A stretch of 64,000 nt of DNA from the NCBI RefSeq assembly GCF_026968045.1, contig NZ_JAPVBQ010000005.1:62001-126000 (forward strand), read 5' to 3'. Source of the DNA: Modestobacter sp. VKM Ac-2977 (lineage in GTDB: Bacteria > Actinomycetota > Actinomycetes > Mycobacteriales > Geodermatophilaceae). Under the pieces are notes generated by a model that saw only the letters and a program-made list of their open reading frames with translations, ran no database searches and was not told where the DNA came from. Each line of letters starts with the position of its first letter. Position 1 is the stretch's first letter. The position numbers and the translations under genes are program-made. This document shows positions 54,320-62,994 of this stretch, in pieces.

Positions 54320-55188
54320 GCGCCACCGTCCACCGTCGCACCCACCGTCGCCGCGCGCAGGGCCGGGCCGGCCGCGCCGGTGCCTACCTCCTCCTCACCG
54401 TCCTCACCGTGGTCTTCGTCGCCCCGATCGCCTACATGGTCATCGGGAGCTTCAAGCCCGCCGGCGAGGTGATCGACGGGTTGTCCGGGTTCCTCCCGCG
54501 GGACCTCTCCCTGGGCAACTACACGGGCATGCTCGACCGGTTCGACAGCCCGGCGACCGGCCGCTTCAGCGACTTCTACCTCACGTCGCTCATCGTCGCC
54601 GGTGTCGTGGTCCTCGGCGGACTGGTCGTCAACTCGATGGCCGCCTACGCCCTGGCCCGGCTGCGCTGGCGGGGGCGGGACGCGGTGCTGATGATCGTGG
54701 TGCTGCTGGTGATCCTGCCCTTCGAGGCGATCGCGGTGCCGTTGTTCTACCTGCTCAACGACCACCGCAACACGTACTACGTGCAGTTCCTGCCGTTCGT
54801 GGCCAGCGCCTTCTCGATCTACCTCTTCTACTCGTTCTTCGCCGGCCTGCCGAAGGAGATGGAGGAGGCCGCCCGCGTCGACGGCGCCGGTCCGTGGCGG
54901 ACCTTCTTCCTGATCATCGTGCCGAACTCCAAGCCGGTCTTCGCGACGGTGACCATCTTGTCGTTCCTCACCGCGTGGGGGTCGTTCCTGTGGCCGGTGA
55001 TGATGGTGGACCAGCCGCAGCGCAGGCCGCTGCCGCTGGAGATCGCGGTCTTCCAAGGTCAGCCGCCCTACGACTGGGGTCAGATCTTCGCCTTCGGAGT
55101 CCTCATGGTGCTGCCGGTCCTCCTCGTCTTCCTCCTCTTCCAGCGATGGTTCGTCCAGAGCGTCGCCTCCTCTGGCCTGAAGGGCTGA
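54316..55188 (+). CDS. Sugar ABC transporter permease (MalG/UgpE-like)
   Basis: 290 residues, six helices. EAA loop EMEEAARVDGAGPWRTFFLI (about 183-202) followed by IVPNSKPVF, and a typical MalG C-terminus ending QRWFVQSVASSGLKG. Completes the heterodimeric membrane channel with the upstream permease. Translationally coupled to it and separated by 4 bp from the hydrolase gene, so all five genes look like one transcript. Confidence 0.93.
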   Translation: MSATVHRRTHRRRAQGRAGRAGAYLLLTVLTVVFVAPIAYMVIGSFKPAGEVIDGLSGFLPRDLSLGNYTGMLDRFDSPATGRFSDFYLTSLIVAGVVVLGGLVVNSMAAYALARLRWRGRDAVLMIVVLLVILPFEAIAVPLFYLLNDHRNTYYVQFLPFVASAFSIYLFYSFFAGLPKEMEEAARVDGAGPWRTFFLIIVPNSKPVFATVTILSFLTAWGSFLWPVMMVDQPQRRPLPLEIAVFQGQPPYDWGQIFAFGVLMVLPVLLVFLLFQRWFVQSVASSGLKG

Positions 55189-55192
55189 TCCG

Positions 55193-56161
55193 ATGACCCT
55201 CGCCCTTGCCGACCGATGGGTCTGGGACTTCTGGTTCGCCCAGGACGGCGACGACATCCACGTCTTCTACCTGCAGGCACCCCGCTCGCTCGGGGATCCG
55301 GACCTGCGCCACCACCACGCCACGATCGGGCACGCGGTCTCGCAGGACCTGCGTTCCTGGGAGGTGCTGCCCACGGCGCTGGAGCCGGGGCAGGCCGGTG
55401 CCTTCGACGACCTGGCCACCTGGACCGGCAGCGTGCTGCGCGCCGGGGGCGAGTGGCACATGTTCTACACCGGGGTGTCCCGGGCCGAGTCCGGGCGCGT
55501 GCAGCGCATCGGACGCGCCAGCTCCCCAGACCTGACGTCCTGGACGAAGCACGGTCAGGTGCTGGAGGCGGACCCCCGCTGGTACGAGAAGCTCGACGAC
55601 CGGACGCGCGAGGAGGCCTGGCGCGACCCGTGGGTGTGGTGGGACGAGGGAACGCAGGAGTTCCACATGTTCATCACCGCGCGGGCGAACCACGGGCCGC
55701 ACGACGGCCGGGGCGTCGTCGGCCACGCCTCCGCGCCGGACCTCACGTCCTGGGTGGCGGGGCCGCCGGTGTCCGAGCCAGGGGAGTTCTACCACCTGGA
55801 GGTGCCCCAGCTCGTCCGCATCGGCGGTGCGTGGCGGGTCCTGTTCTGCACGACCTCGGGGGAGCACAGCGCACGGCGGCTGGCGCGCGCCGGCGTGGTG
55901 GCCGAAGGGGGCACCCACTACCTGACCTCGGCCGACCGGTTCGGCCCGTACGTCCTGGAGCGCGACGACTTCCTCGTCGGCGACCAGCGGGCGCGCCACT
56001 ACGCCGGACGGCTGCTGGAGCACCGTGGGGAGTGGAGCTTCTTCGCCTGGGAGAACGAGGACGACGACGGACGGTTCGTCGGTCACCTCACCGATCCCAT
56101 GCCCGTGCACGTCGGTCCGGGTGGGGAGCTGCGGGTGCACGCTTCCCCCGCGCGCCTCTGA
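55193..56161 (+). CDS. GH32/GH68-like beta-fructosidase-type glycoside hydrolase
   Basis: 322 residues, no signal peptide, hence cytosolic. Five-bladed beta-propeller hydrolase features: the first-blade WVWDFWFAQDGDDIHVFYLQ (Asp as candidate nucleophile), the RDP motif in EAWRDPWVWWDEG (about 142), and the acid Glu in EFYHLEVPQLVRIGG (about 198-203). The layout fits GH32/GH68 enzymes that act on fructose-containing sugars. Together with the ABC importer it suggests uptake and intracellular cleavage of a fructosyl oligosaccharide. Substrate assignment is by motif only; GH43 would be the alternative. Confidence 0.78.
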   Translation: MTLALADRWVWDFWFAQDGDDIHVFYLQAPRSLGDPDLRHHHATIGHAVSQDLRSWEVLPTALEPGQAGAFDDLATWTGSVLRAGGEWHMFYTGVSRAESGRVQRIGRASSPDLTSWTKHGQVLEADPRWYEKLDDRTREEAWRDPWVWWDEGTQEFHMFITARANHGPHDGRGVVGHASAPDLTSWVAGPPVSEPGEFYHLEVPQLVRIGGAWRVLFCTTSGEHSARRLARAGVVAEGGTHYLTSADRFGPYVLERDDFLVGDQRARHYAGRLLEHRGEWSFFAWENEDDDGRFVGHLTDPMPVHVGPGGELRVHASPARL

Positions 56162-56217
56162 GACCGGATACTGCCTGCACCGGGATCGTCGGCAGGACCT
56201 GGCTGGGTGGGGATCGA

Positions 56218-57309
56218 GTGGCTGCACGACCACGGATCAAGGACGTCGCCGCCCTGGCGGGCGTGGCGCCCTCAACCGTGTCCGCGGTCCTCAACGACGA
56301 GGGCAGCCCACGCGCCAGCGTCGCCACGCGCGAGCGCGTCCACGAGGCCGCGCGGAGCCTGGGGTACGTGCCGAACGGGATCGCCCGTGGTCTGCGCACC
56401 CGGCGGTCCATGACCCTCGCGCTCATCAGCGACGTGATCGCCACGACGCCCTACGCCGGACAGCTGATCCAGGGGGCTCAGGACGCAGCCTGGCGGGCCG
56501 GGTACCTGCTGGTGCTGGTGAACACCGGCGGCAACACCGAGCTGGAGGAGCACGCGATCCGCGCCCTGCGCCAGCAGCAGGTCGACGGCGCTCTGTACGC
56601 CACGATGTACCACCGGGTCGTCTCCGTCCCGCAGGGCCTCGACGGTCTGCCCGTCGTCGTCCTGGACGCCCGGCCCCAGACGGACGGCTTCCCGTGCGTG
56701 GTCCCGGATGAGGAAGCCGGCGCACGTACCGCGGTGGAGGAGCTTGCTGGGCACGGGCATCGCCGCATCGCATTCGTGCTCGACGAACGGGATGGCCCGG
56801 CGGCCCGCGGGCGCCTGCGGGGGTACCGCGCGGAACTCGCTCGGCAGGGACTCCTGGACGACCCCGGCCGCGTGGTGCGGGCGGCGTCGGACTCTGCGGG
56901 TGGGCGGCGCGCAGCCCTCGAACTGCTCGACCAGGCGGAGCCGCCGACCGCGATCTTCGCCTTCAACGACCAGATGGCGGTCGGGGTCTACCACGCTGCG
57001 AGCGAGCGGGGCCTGCGGATCCCCGAGGACCTGTCGGTCGTCGGGTTCGACGACCTCTACGTCATCGGTCGCGAACTGTCCCCGGGTCTGACGACGGTCG
57101 CCCTGCCGCACTACGCCATGGGGGAGGCCGCGACGCAGCTCCTGCTCGCCGAGGTGGAGGGCGCAGAGCGCCCACCGGCTGTCGCCCGCCTGGTGGCCTG
57201 CCCGTTGATCCGGCGCGGCTCAGTCGGCCCGGCCCGATCGCCCGACGCACCGGCGCACCGCGGGCAACTGGCCGCCGGCCAGCCCCTTCCAGAGCGATCG
57301 CACCGGTAG
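56218..57309 (+). CDS. LacI-family transcriptional regulator
   Basis: 363 residues. DNA-binding helix-turn-helix with hinge: RIKDVAALAGVAPSTVSAVL (about 6-25), ARSLGYVPNGIARGLRTRRS (about 46-65). The effector domain is a periplasmic-binding fold (about 68-340) with VDGALYATMYHR, AIFAFNDQMAVGVYHAASER and VVGFDDLYV. It likely represses the importer operon through the 20-bp palindrome at 51904 and is relieved by the imported sugar. GTG 56218 is the start; the open frame further upstream is antisense-like filler. A C-terminal Ala/Arg/Pro tail of about 25 residues is unusual. Confidence 0.92.
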   Translation: MAARPRIKDVAALAGVAPSTVSAVLNDEGSPRASVATRERVHEAARSLGYVPNGIARGLRTRRSMTLALISDVIATTPYAGQLIQGAQDAAWRAGYLLVLVNTGGNTELEEHAIRALRQQQVDGALYATMYHRVVSVPQGLDGLPVVVLDARPQTDGFPCVVPDEEAGARTAVEELAGHGHRRIAFVLDERDGPAARGRLRGYRAELARQGLLDDPGRVVRAASDSAGGRRAALELLDQAEPPTAIFAFNDQMAVGVYHAASERGLRIPEDLSVVGFDDLYVIGRELSPGLTTVALPHYAMGEAATQLLLAEVEGAERPPAVARLVACPLIRRGSVGPARSPDAPAHRGQLAAGQPLPERSHR

Positions 57310-57329
57310 GGGTGGTCGAGGAGATGACA

Positions 57330-57703
57330 TGGTCCCGTGCGGCATGCCCACGTACTTCGTCGTACGCACCGGGAGCGGGCCGCGCGCAGCTGCTCGGCGT
57401 ACCGGAGCCCGTCGTCCCGGATCGGATCGTGCTCGGCGACCTGGACCAGCGCCGGCGGCAGGCTGCGGTGGTCGGCGGCGTCCCGCGGCGAGGCGTAGGA
57501 ACCCGAACCGGGACGTCGCCGTCCGCCCCGGCTGCGATGCTGTCCGTCAGCTCGACCCCCGCCGCGACCGGGCCGAGCAGCAGGTCGGTCAGCCGGTTGT
57601 GGCCGATCCGCTGCTGCTGGGCCCGGCGCAGCCGGGCGTCGTCCATCCGGCCCACGGAAACGGCGCCGAAGGCCAGCCCCGCCGGCCGCACCCGTAGGTC
57701 CAA
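57330..57703 (-). pseudogene. Broken alpha/beta-hydrolase (esterase/lipase) gene
   Basis: On the minus strand an ATG at 57703 starts DLRVRPAGLAFGAVSVGRMD and runs to ADGDVPVRVPTP, the N-terminal cap typical of hormone-sensitive-lipase esterases. About 30 nt later, in another frame, comes LPPALVQVAEHDPIRDDGLR then YAEQLRAA, and after a further frameshift PLPVRTTKYVGMPHG, the Asp and His blocks of the same family. The middle (HGGG oxyanion and GDSAGG nucleophile blocks, about 170 residues) is deleted and the C-terminus is cut. Clearly non-functional. Occupies most of the 440-bp gap between lacI and the ligase. Confidence 0.75.
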
Positions 57704-57748
57704 CCGCGCATTCCGCGCTCCTGGGAGGTCCGGTGCGGGCGGGGCCCG

Positions 57749-59344
57749 TCAGCGGTTCTTGAGGTCCTTGCGGAGGATCTTGCCGGCCATCGACTTGGGC
57801 ACCTGCTCGATGAACTCGACCAGCCGGATCTTCTTGTGCGGGGCGACGTGCTCGGCCATGTAGGCCTTGATGTCGTCCTCGGTGATCTCCGAGCCGGGGG
57901 CGCGGACGACGAAGGCCTTGGGCAGCTCCTCGCCGCTCTCCTTGTCCAGCACCCCGATCACCGCGGCGTCGGCGATCTGCGGGTTGTTCAGCAGCACGGC
58001 CTCCAGCTCGGCCGGCGCCACCTGGTAGCCCTTGTACTTGATCAGCTCCTTGACCCGGTCGACCACGGTGTAGCGGCCCTCGTCGTCGACGATCGCCACG
58101 TCACCGGTGTGCAGCCAACCCTCGTCGTCCAGCGTCTCGGCGGTGGCCTGCGGGTTGTTCAGGTAGCCCTTCATCACCTGCGGCCCGCGCACCCACAGCT
58201 CACCGCGCTCGCCGGGGGCGGCGTCCTCGCCGGTGGCCGGGTCGATGAGCCGGCACTCGGTGTTGGGCAGCGCGTAGCCGACCGTGCCCTTGGGGGTCTC
58301 ACCGGCGCCGGCCGGCTCGAGCCCGGCCTCGGGGGTGGTGTGCGAGACGGGGGAGAGCTCGGTCATGCCGTAGCCCTGGCCCACCGCGGTGCCCTCGGCG
58401 GCGCCCTTGCGGAGCCGGTCCTGGGCGGCCTGGGCCAGCGACTCGTCCAGCGGGGCAGCGCCGGAGGTGACGCTGCGCAGCGAGGACAGGTCGAACTGGT
58501 CGACCATCGGGTGCTTGGCCAGCGCGAGCACGATCGGCGGGGCCACGAAGGCCCGGGTGATCTTCTGGTCCTGGATGGTGCGGAGGAACTGCTCCAGGTC
58601 GAACCGCGGCAGGGTGACGACGGCGCCGCCCCACTGCAGGCCCTGGTTCATCAGCACGGTCAGGCCGTAGATGTGGAAGAACGGCAGGACGGCGATGATC
58701 CGCTCGTTGCCCTCGTCGACGCCGGCCAGCGGGCGGGACTGGCTGACGTTGGCCACCAGGTTGCGGTGGGTGAGCATGACGCCCTTGGGCAGCCCGGTGG
58801 TGCCGCTGGAGTACGGGAGCGTGATCAGGTCGTTCGCCGGGTCGATGTCGACCTGGACGGCGGGGGCGTCGGCGGTGATCAGGTCGCGCAGCGAGGTGTG
58901 GCCCTCGGCGCCGTCCATCACGATGACCTCGTCGACGGGCGACTTCTCCACCGCGGCCAGCGCACGGTCCAGGAACGGCGAGACGGTGACCAGCACCTTG
59001 GCGCCGGAGTCCTTCAGCTGGAAGGCGATCTCCTCCGGCGTGTACAGCGCGTTGACCGGGCTGATCACGCAGCCGGCCGCGGCGATGCCGTGGAAGACCA
59101 CCGGGTACCAGATGGTGTTCGGGCTGAAGACGGCGACGACGTCGCCCTTGCGCAGGCCCCGGGCGTGCAGCGCGGCGGCGACCCGCTCGACGTAGAAGGC
59201 GAGCTCACCGTGGGTGATCGTCTCGCCGGAGAGGCCGTCGATCAGCGCCGGGCGGTCGGCGCGCTCCGCGGCACCGCCCAGCACGAACTGCGGTACCGAC
59301 AGCTCGGGGATCTCGACATCGGGATAGCGACTGGCGAACGCCAC
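57749..59344 (-). CDS. 4-coumarate-CoA ligase-type acyl-CoA synthetase
   Basis: 531 residues, ANL superfamily. AMP-binding P-loop LPYSSGTTGLPKGVMLTHRN (about 180-199), A5 GYGMTELSPVSH (about 325), A7 GELWVRGPQVMKGYLNNP (about 390), GWLHTGDVAIVDDEGRYTVV (about 415-434), A8 GYQVAPAELEAVL and the catalytic A10 Lys in PKSMAGKILRKDLKNR. It activates an aryl- or fatty-acid to its CoA ester using ATP. Start ATG 59344 is preceded by GAGGAGGA. The adjacent PaaI thioesterase on the same strand suggests a shared aryl/acyl-CoA role. Confidence 0.93.
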   Translation of the reverse strand: MAFASRYPDVEIPELSVPQFVLGGAAERADRPALIDGLSGETITHGELAFYVERVAAALHARGLRKGDVVAVFSPNTIWYPVVFHGIAAAGCVISPVNALYTPEEIAFQLKDSGAKVLVTVSPFLDRALAAVEKSPVDEVIVMDGAEGHTSLRDLITADAPAVQVDIDPANDLITLPYSSGTTGLPKGVMLTHRNLVANVSQSRPLAGVDEGNERIIAVLPFFHIYGLTVLMNQGLQWGGAVVTLPRFDLEQFLRTIQDQKITRAFVAPPIVLALAKHPMVDQFDLSSLRSVTSGAAPLDESLAQAAQDRLRKGAAEGTAVGQGYGMTELSPVSHTTPEAGLEPAGAGETPKGTVGYALPNTECRLIDPATGEDAAPGERGELWVRGPQVMKGYLNNPQATAETLDDEGWLHTGDVAIVDDEGRYTVVDRVKELIKYKGYQVAPAELEAVLLNNPQIADAAVIGVLDKESGEELPKAFVVRAPGSEITEDDIKAYMAEHVAPHKKIRLVEFIEQVPKSMAGKILRKDLKNR

Positions 59345-59411
59345 GGGGTCCTCCTCGACTCAGGTGCGGTGACGCCAGTCTCACACTCGGCGTGTCGTGC
59401 GCCACACCCGG

Positions 59412-59431
59412 GGGCTACCCGCCGGTAGCCC
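59412..59431 (-). terminator. Terminator after the thioesterase gene
   Basis: GGGCTACC (59412-59419) and GGTAGCCC (59424-59431) form an 8-bp stem with loop CGCC, 7 nt past the stop at 59438. Confidence 0.7.
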
Positions 59432-59437
59432 AGCGCG

Positions 59438-59863
59438 TCACCGGGGCCAGAGGACGGACTGCGTGCAGCGGAACAGCGCGAGCGTCTTCCCGGTGGCCTC
59501 GGCGGTGACCACGGCGTCCCAGACCTGCGTCGTCCGGCCGGCGTGGACGTTGGTGGCGACGGCGGAGATGCGGCCCTCCCGGGCGGTGCTCAGGTGGTTG
59601 CTCTTCAGCTCGATGGTGGTGAAGCCGCTGGACCCCTCCGGCAGCAGTGCCCGGGTGGGCAGGCCGCAGCTGGTGTCGGCGAGGGTGACCACGGTGCCGG
59701 CGTGCAGGTAGCCGTTGGGCGCCAGCAGCTCGGGCCGGACGTCCAGGTGGGAGGTCAGCCGGCCCGGCTCGTGCGTGTCGACGACGATGCCGAGCAGCCC
59801 CGGGAAGGTGCCCGGCAGCAGGTCGTTGAGCTCGTCGGCGGTGTGGAACCCGGTGGCGGCCAT
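59438..59863 (-). CDS. PaaI-family hotdog thioesterase
   Basis: 141 residues, hotdog fold. Conserved NGYLHAGTVVTLADTSCGLP (about 50-69) contains the HAG..VTLAD catalytic motif, followed by TIELKSNHLSTAREG (about 85) and the C-terminal strands. It hydrolyses (aryl)acyl-CoA thioesters in the cytosol. ATG 59863 is chosen over an upstream TTG because TAGGTT ends exactly 7 nt before it (leaderless). Lies upstream of the acyl-CoA ligase on the same strand but ends in its own terminator. Confidence 0.88.
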   Translation of the reverse strand: MAATGFHTADELNDLLPGTFPGLLGIVVDTHEPGRLTSHLDVRPELLAPNGYLHAGTVVTLADTSCGLPTRALLPEGSSGFTTIELKSNHLSTAREGRISAVATNVHAGRTTQVWDAVVTAEATGKTLALFRCTQSVLWPR

Positions 59864-59870
59864 GCCGGGC

Positions 59871-59876
59871 AACCTA
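59871..59876 (-). promoter_or_regulatory. -10 element TAGGTT of leaderless thioesterase gene
   Basis: Minus-strand TAGGTT ends 7 nt before the ATG at 59863. Confidence 0.55.
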
Positions 59877-59899
59877 TCCCCGCACCTCCGCGGTCCTCT

Positions 59900-60760
59900 T
59901 CAGGCCAGGCCGCGGGTGGTGCGGACCGGTGGCCGGTCGCCGCGGACGGAGGCCACCATGTCCAGCGTCTGCCGGGTCGCGGCGACGTCGTGGACCCGGA
60001 ACACCCGGGCCCCCAACCACGCGCTGACCGCAGTCGCCGCCAGCGTGCCGGTCAGCCGCTGGTCCACCGGCAGGTCGAGGGTCTCCCCGACGAAGTCCTT
60101 GTTCGACAGCGCCACCAGCACCGGCCAGCCGGTCGCGACCAGCTCGTCCAGCCGCCGGGTCGCCTCCAGCGAGTGCCGGGTGTTCTTGCCGAAGTCGTGC
60201 CCGGGGTCGATGAGCACCCGTTCGCGGTCCACGCCCGCGGCCACCGCGGCCTCGGCGAGCGCCGTCGTCCGCCGCACGATGTCGGCGACGACGTCGTCGT
60301 AGGTCACCCGGTGCGGCCGGGTGCGGGGCGGGAGGCCGCCGGCATGGGTGCAGACGATCCCGGCACCGGCCTCGGCGGCGACGTGTGCCAGCTCCGGGTC
60401 GACCCCGCCCCACGCGTCGTTGACCACGTCGGCGCCGGCGGCCAGCGCCTCCCGGCCGACCTCGGCCCGCCAGGTGTCGATGGAGATGGGCAGCTGCGGG
60501 TGTGCCGCGCGGATCGCCGCGACCAGGTCGACGGTGCGGCGGATCTCCTCGGCCGGGTCCACCTCCGCGCCCGGGGCGGCCTTCACCCCGCCGACGTCCA
60601 CCATGTCCGCGCCCTCGGCGACCACCTGGTCGACCCGGGCCAGTGCGGCGTCCAGCGCGAAGGTCGCGCCGCCGTCGTAGAACGAGTCCGGGGTGCGGTT
60701 GACGATCGCCATCACGACCAGCCCGCCGTCCGGGACGTCCAGGGGACCGATGCGCAGCAC
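59900..60760 (-). CDS. folP2: Dihydropteroate synthase homologue, FolP2-like
   Basis: 286 residues from GTG 60760. TIM-barrel pterin-binding fold with VVMAIVNRTPDSFYDGGATF (about 16-35), DMVDVGGVKAAPGAEVD (about 55), ISIDTWRAEV (about 90), NDAWGGVDPEL and LIDPGHDFGKNTRHSLE (about 180). The MAIVNRTPDSFYDGG wording and the missing FolP1-type G-A-N/D residues match mycobacterial FolP2, a paralogue reported to lack normal DHPS activity. No folate genes (folB, folK, folE) are adjacent, in keeping with that. Confidence 0.85.
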   Translation of the reverse strand: MLRIGPLDVPDGGLVVMAIVNRTPDSFYDGGATFALDAALARVDQVVAEGADMVDVGGVKAAPGAEVDPAEEIRRTVDLVAAIRAAHPQLPISIDTWRAEVGREALAAGADVVNDAWGGVDPELAHVAAEAGAGIVCTHAGGLPPRTRPHRVTYDDVVADIVRRTTALAEAAVAAGVDRERVLIDPGHDFGKNTRHSLEATRRLDELVATGWPVLVALSNKDFVGETLDLPVDQRLTGTLAATAVSAWLGARVFRVHDVAATRQTLDMVASVRGDRPPVRTTRGLA

Positions 60761-60808
60761 GGACCCACTCAACCAGCCCGACCGGGTGCGCCGTGACACC
60801 GTCCAGGG

Positions 60809-61741
60809 GTGTCCACGACCCCCGACGACGTGCCCGACGACCTCACCGACGTCCTCGACCGGGTGGCCGCCGAGGCCCGGCCGCTGGCCGAGGACGACGA
60901 GGTCGCCTCACCCGGGGCCGGACCCGACCGGTTCGCACTGGCGATGTGCGAGCTCGACGGCACCGAGCACGTCGCCGGCGACGCCGACGTCGGCTTCCCG
61001 GTGCAGAGCGTGGTCAAGGTGTTCGCACTCACTGCGGCCCTCCGCTGCGTCGGTGAGGACGTCTTCCAGCGGGTCGGCCGGGAGCCCTCGGGTGACCCGT
61101 TCGACTCCCTGGTCCAGCTCGAACGCGAGCACGGCGTGCCCCGCAACCCGTTCATCAACGCGGGCGCCGTCGTCGTCTGCGACGTGCTGGTGGGCGCCAC
61201 CGGGTCGGCCGAGGCAGCGACGCAGGCGGTCACCGACCTGCTGTCCGACCTGGTCGGCGAGCGGCTCGAGATCGATCCCGAGGTGCTCGAGGAGGAACGT
61301 GCCACGGCCTCGATGAACACGGCGATGGGCCACCTGATGAGGTCGTTCGACAACTTCCACCACCCGGTGGCCGACGTGGTGGAGGCCTTCGCGCAGATGT
61401 GTGCGCTGACCGTGACCACCCGGCAGCTGGCCCGGGCCGCCCGGTTCCTGGCCCACGACGGGGTGGACCCACGGACCGGCGACCGGGTGCTGACCGAGCC
61501 CCTGGCCCGGCGGGTCAGCGCGGTGATGCTGACCTGCGGCACCTACGACGCGGCCGGGCAGTTCGCCTACGACGTGGGCTTCCCGTGCAAGAGCGGGGTG
61601 GGCGGCGCGGTGATGGGCGACGTGCCCAACCGGTTCGGCGTCTGCGCCTGGTCCCCGCCCCTGGACGCCGCCGGCAACTCCCGGGCCGGCCGGGCAGCGC
61701 TGCACCTGCTCAGCGAGCGGCTGGGGCTGTCCCTGCTGTAG
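60809..61741 (+). CDS. glsA: Glutaminase
   Basis: 310 residues, beta-lactamase-like serine hydrolase fold of glutaminase A. Catalytic Ser-x-x-Lys in VGFPVQSVVKVFALTAALRC (Ser about 67, Lys about 70), conserved RNPFINAGAVVVCD (about 112), SMNTAMGHLM and the GGAVMGDVPNRFGVCAWSPP block (about 270). Deaminates glutamine to glutamate and ammonia in the cytosol. Starts GTG 60809 in the divergent gap to folP2. Stand-alone gene. Confidence 0.92.
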   Translation: MSTTPDDVPDDLTDVLDRVAAEARPLAEDDEVASPGAGPDRFALAMCELDGTEHVAGDADVGFPVQSVVKVFALTAALRCVGEDVFQRVGREPSGDPFDSLVQLEREHGVPRNPFINAGAVVVCDVLVGATGSAEAATQAVTDLLSDLVGERLEIDPEVLEEERATASMNTAMGHLMRSFDNFHHPVADVVEAFAQMCALTVTTRQLARAARFLAHDGVDPRTGDRVLTEPLARRVSAVMLTCGTYDAAGQFAYDVGFPCKSGVGGAVMGDVPNRFGVCAWSPPLDAAGNSRAGRAALHLLSERLGLSLL

Positions 61742-61767
61742 CGCCCAGCCCGCCATGATCTGCGGTC

Positions 61768-62313
61768 ATGGACGACTTCGTGGACGCACCCGAGCGCGTG
61801 GACCCGCCCTACCTCGACGGCGAACGCCCCGCGGTGCGGGCCTGGCTGGAGTACCAGCGGGGCACGCTGCTGACCAAGTGCGCCGGTCTCACCCCTGAGC
61901 AGCTGGGCGAGCGGTCGGTGCCGCCGTCGTCGTTGAGCCTGCGCGGGCTGGTGCGGCACATGACCGAGGTCGAGCGGGGCTGGTTCCGCCGGGTGCTGGC
62001 CGGCCAGGACGCCCCGGACCAGTACTGCACGCCCGACGACCCGGACGGTGACTTCGACGGCGTGGGCCGGGACGCCGACGAGCCGGACACGGTGGCCGGG
62101 GAGTTCGCCCGGTTCGCCGAGGAGTGCCAGGTCAGCCGGGAGATCGCCGACGGCTTCGGGTCGCTGGACGAGCTGGGCCGGGGCCGCACCAGCCGGAGCC
62201 GGGAGCAGGTCTCGCTCCGCTGGGTGTACCTGCACATGATCGAGGAGTACGCCCGGCACAACGGCCACCCCGACCTGCTCCGCGAACGCATCGACGGCGC
62301 CACCGGCGACTGA
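61768..62313 (+). CDS. DinB-like (DUF664) protein 1
   Basis: 181 residues of the DinB/DUF664 four-helix bundle: ERPAVRAWLEYQRGTLLTKC, SSLSLRGLVRHMTEVERGWF (metal His about 72), and VSLRWVYLHMIEEYARHNGH (second and third His about 156 and 164). Such proteins bind a divalent metal and are often thiol (mycothiol/bacillithiol)-dependent S-transferases, but no substrate can be assigned. Starts ATG 61768. Paralogous with the next gene. Confidence 0.88.
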   Translation: MDDFVDAPERVDPPYLDGERPAVRAWLEYQRGTLLTKCAGLTPEQLGERSVPPSSLSLRGLVRHMTEVERGWFRRVLAGQDAPDQYCTPDDPDGDFDGVGRDADEPDTVAGEFARFAEECQVSREIADGFGSLDELGRGRTSRSREQVSLRWVYLHMIEEYARHNGHPDLLRERIDGATGD

Positions 62314-62377
62314 AGAAGGACCCCGTCGCCCCCCACCACTCGCAGGCTCGTGGCGGGCCCCTGCGACGGCGCCGGAC

Positions 62378-62403
62378 CCGCTGAGGCCCAGGGGCCTCAG
62401 CGG
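62378..62403 (+). terminator. Terminator between the two DinB-like genes
   Basis: CCGCTGAGGCC (62378-62388) and GGCCTCAGCGG (62393-62403) form an 11-bp perfect stem with 4-nt loop CAGG. It lies 65 nt past the first gene's stop and 45 nt before the second gene's start. Confidence 0.75.
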
Positions 62404-62447
62404 AGCGCGCCCCGGGTGAGGACGGTCGGCCCCGGCAGACTGGTCGG

Positions 62448-62984
62448 GTGACTGCGTTGCCGCCTGCGCCCACCCGGGTCGACCCGCCGTTCACCGACGG
62501 CGAGCGTGCCGCGGTGGAGGCCTGGCTGGACTTCCACCGGGCGACGCTGCTGACCACGTGCGCCGGCCTGACGCCGGAGCAGCTGGGGGAGCGGTCGGTG
62601 CCGCCGTCGTCGTTGAGCCTGCGCGGGCTGCTCCGGCACATGACCGACGTCGAGCGGTACTGGTTCACCCGGGTCGTCGCCGGTCGCGAGGCGCCGACGG
62701 TCTACTGGGCCGACGAGGACGACGTGGAGTTCGACGGGGTCGGGGCCGACGGCGACGACCCGACCACCGCCGTCCCGGCCGAGCTGGCCGCCTTCACCGC
62801 CGAGGTCGAGGCCAGCCGAGCGGTGGCCGCCGGGCACACCTCGCTGGACGACGTCGGCGCCGGGCTCCGGCACGGCGAGCGGGTGTCGCTGCGCTGGGTG
62901 TACCTGCACATGATCGAGGAGTACGCCCGGCACAACGGCCACGCCGACCTGCTCCGCGAGCGCACCGACGGCACCACGTCCTAG
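62448..62984 (+). CDS. DinB-like (DUF664) protein 2
   Basis: 178 residues, tandem paralogue of the preceding gene with the same three His positions (LLRHMTDVERYWF, WVYLHMIEEYARHNGHADLL). Two long blocks are nearly identical in DNA to gene 1. The middle third is diverged. GTG 62448 has CAGACT 6 nt upstream (leaderless-type). The intervening terminator shows the two are separately transcribed. Confidence 0.88.
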   Translation: MTALPPAPTRVDPPFTDGERAAVEAWLDFHRATLLTTCAGLTPEQLGERSVPPSSLSLRGLLRHMTDVERYWFTRVVAGREAPTVYWADEDDVEFDGVGADGDDPTTAVPAELAAFTAEVEASRAVAAGHTSLDDVGAGLRHGERVSLRWVYLHMIEEYARHNGHADLLRERTDGTTS

Positions 62985-62994
62985 CGGGGTGGCC

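Noticed and set aside
55216-57309. 697-residue frame running through the hydrolase into the LacI gene
   Set aside because: The part before 56218 is an alternate frame of the glycoside hydrolase gene; LacI begins at the GTG at 56218.
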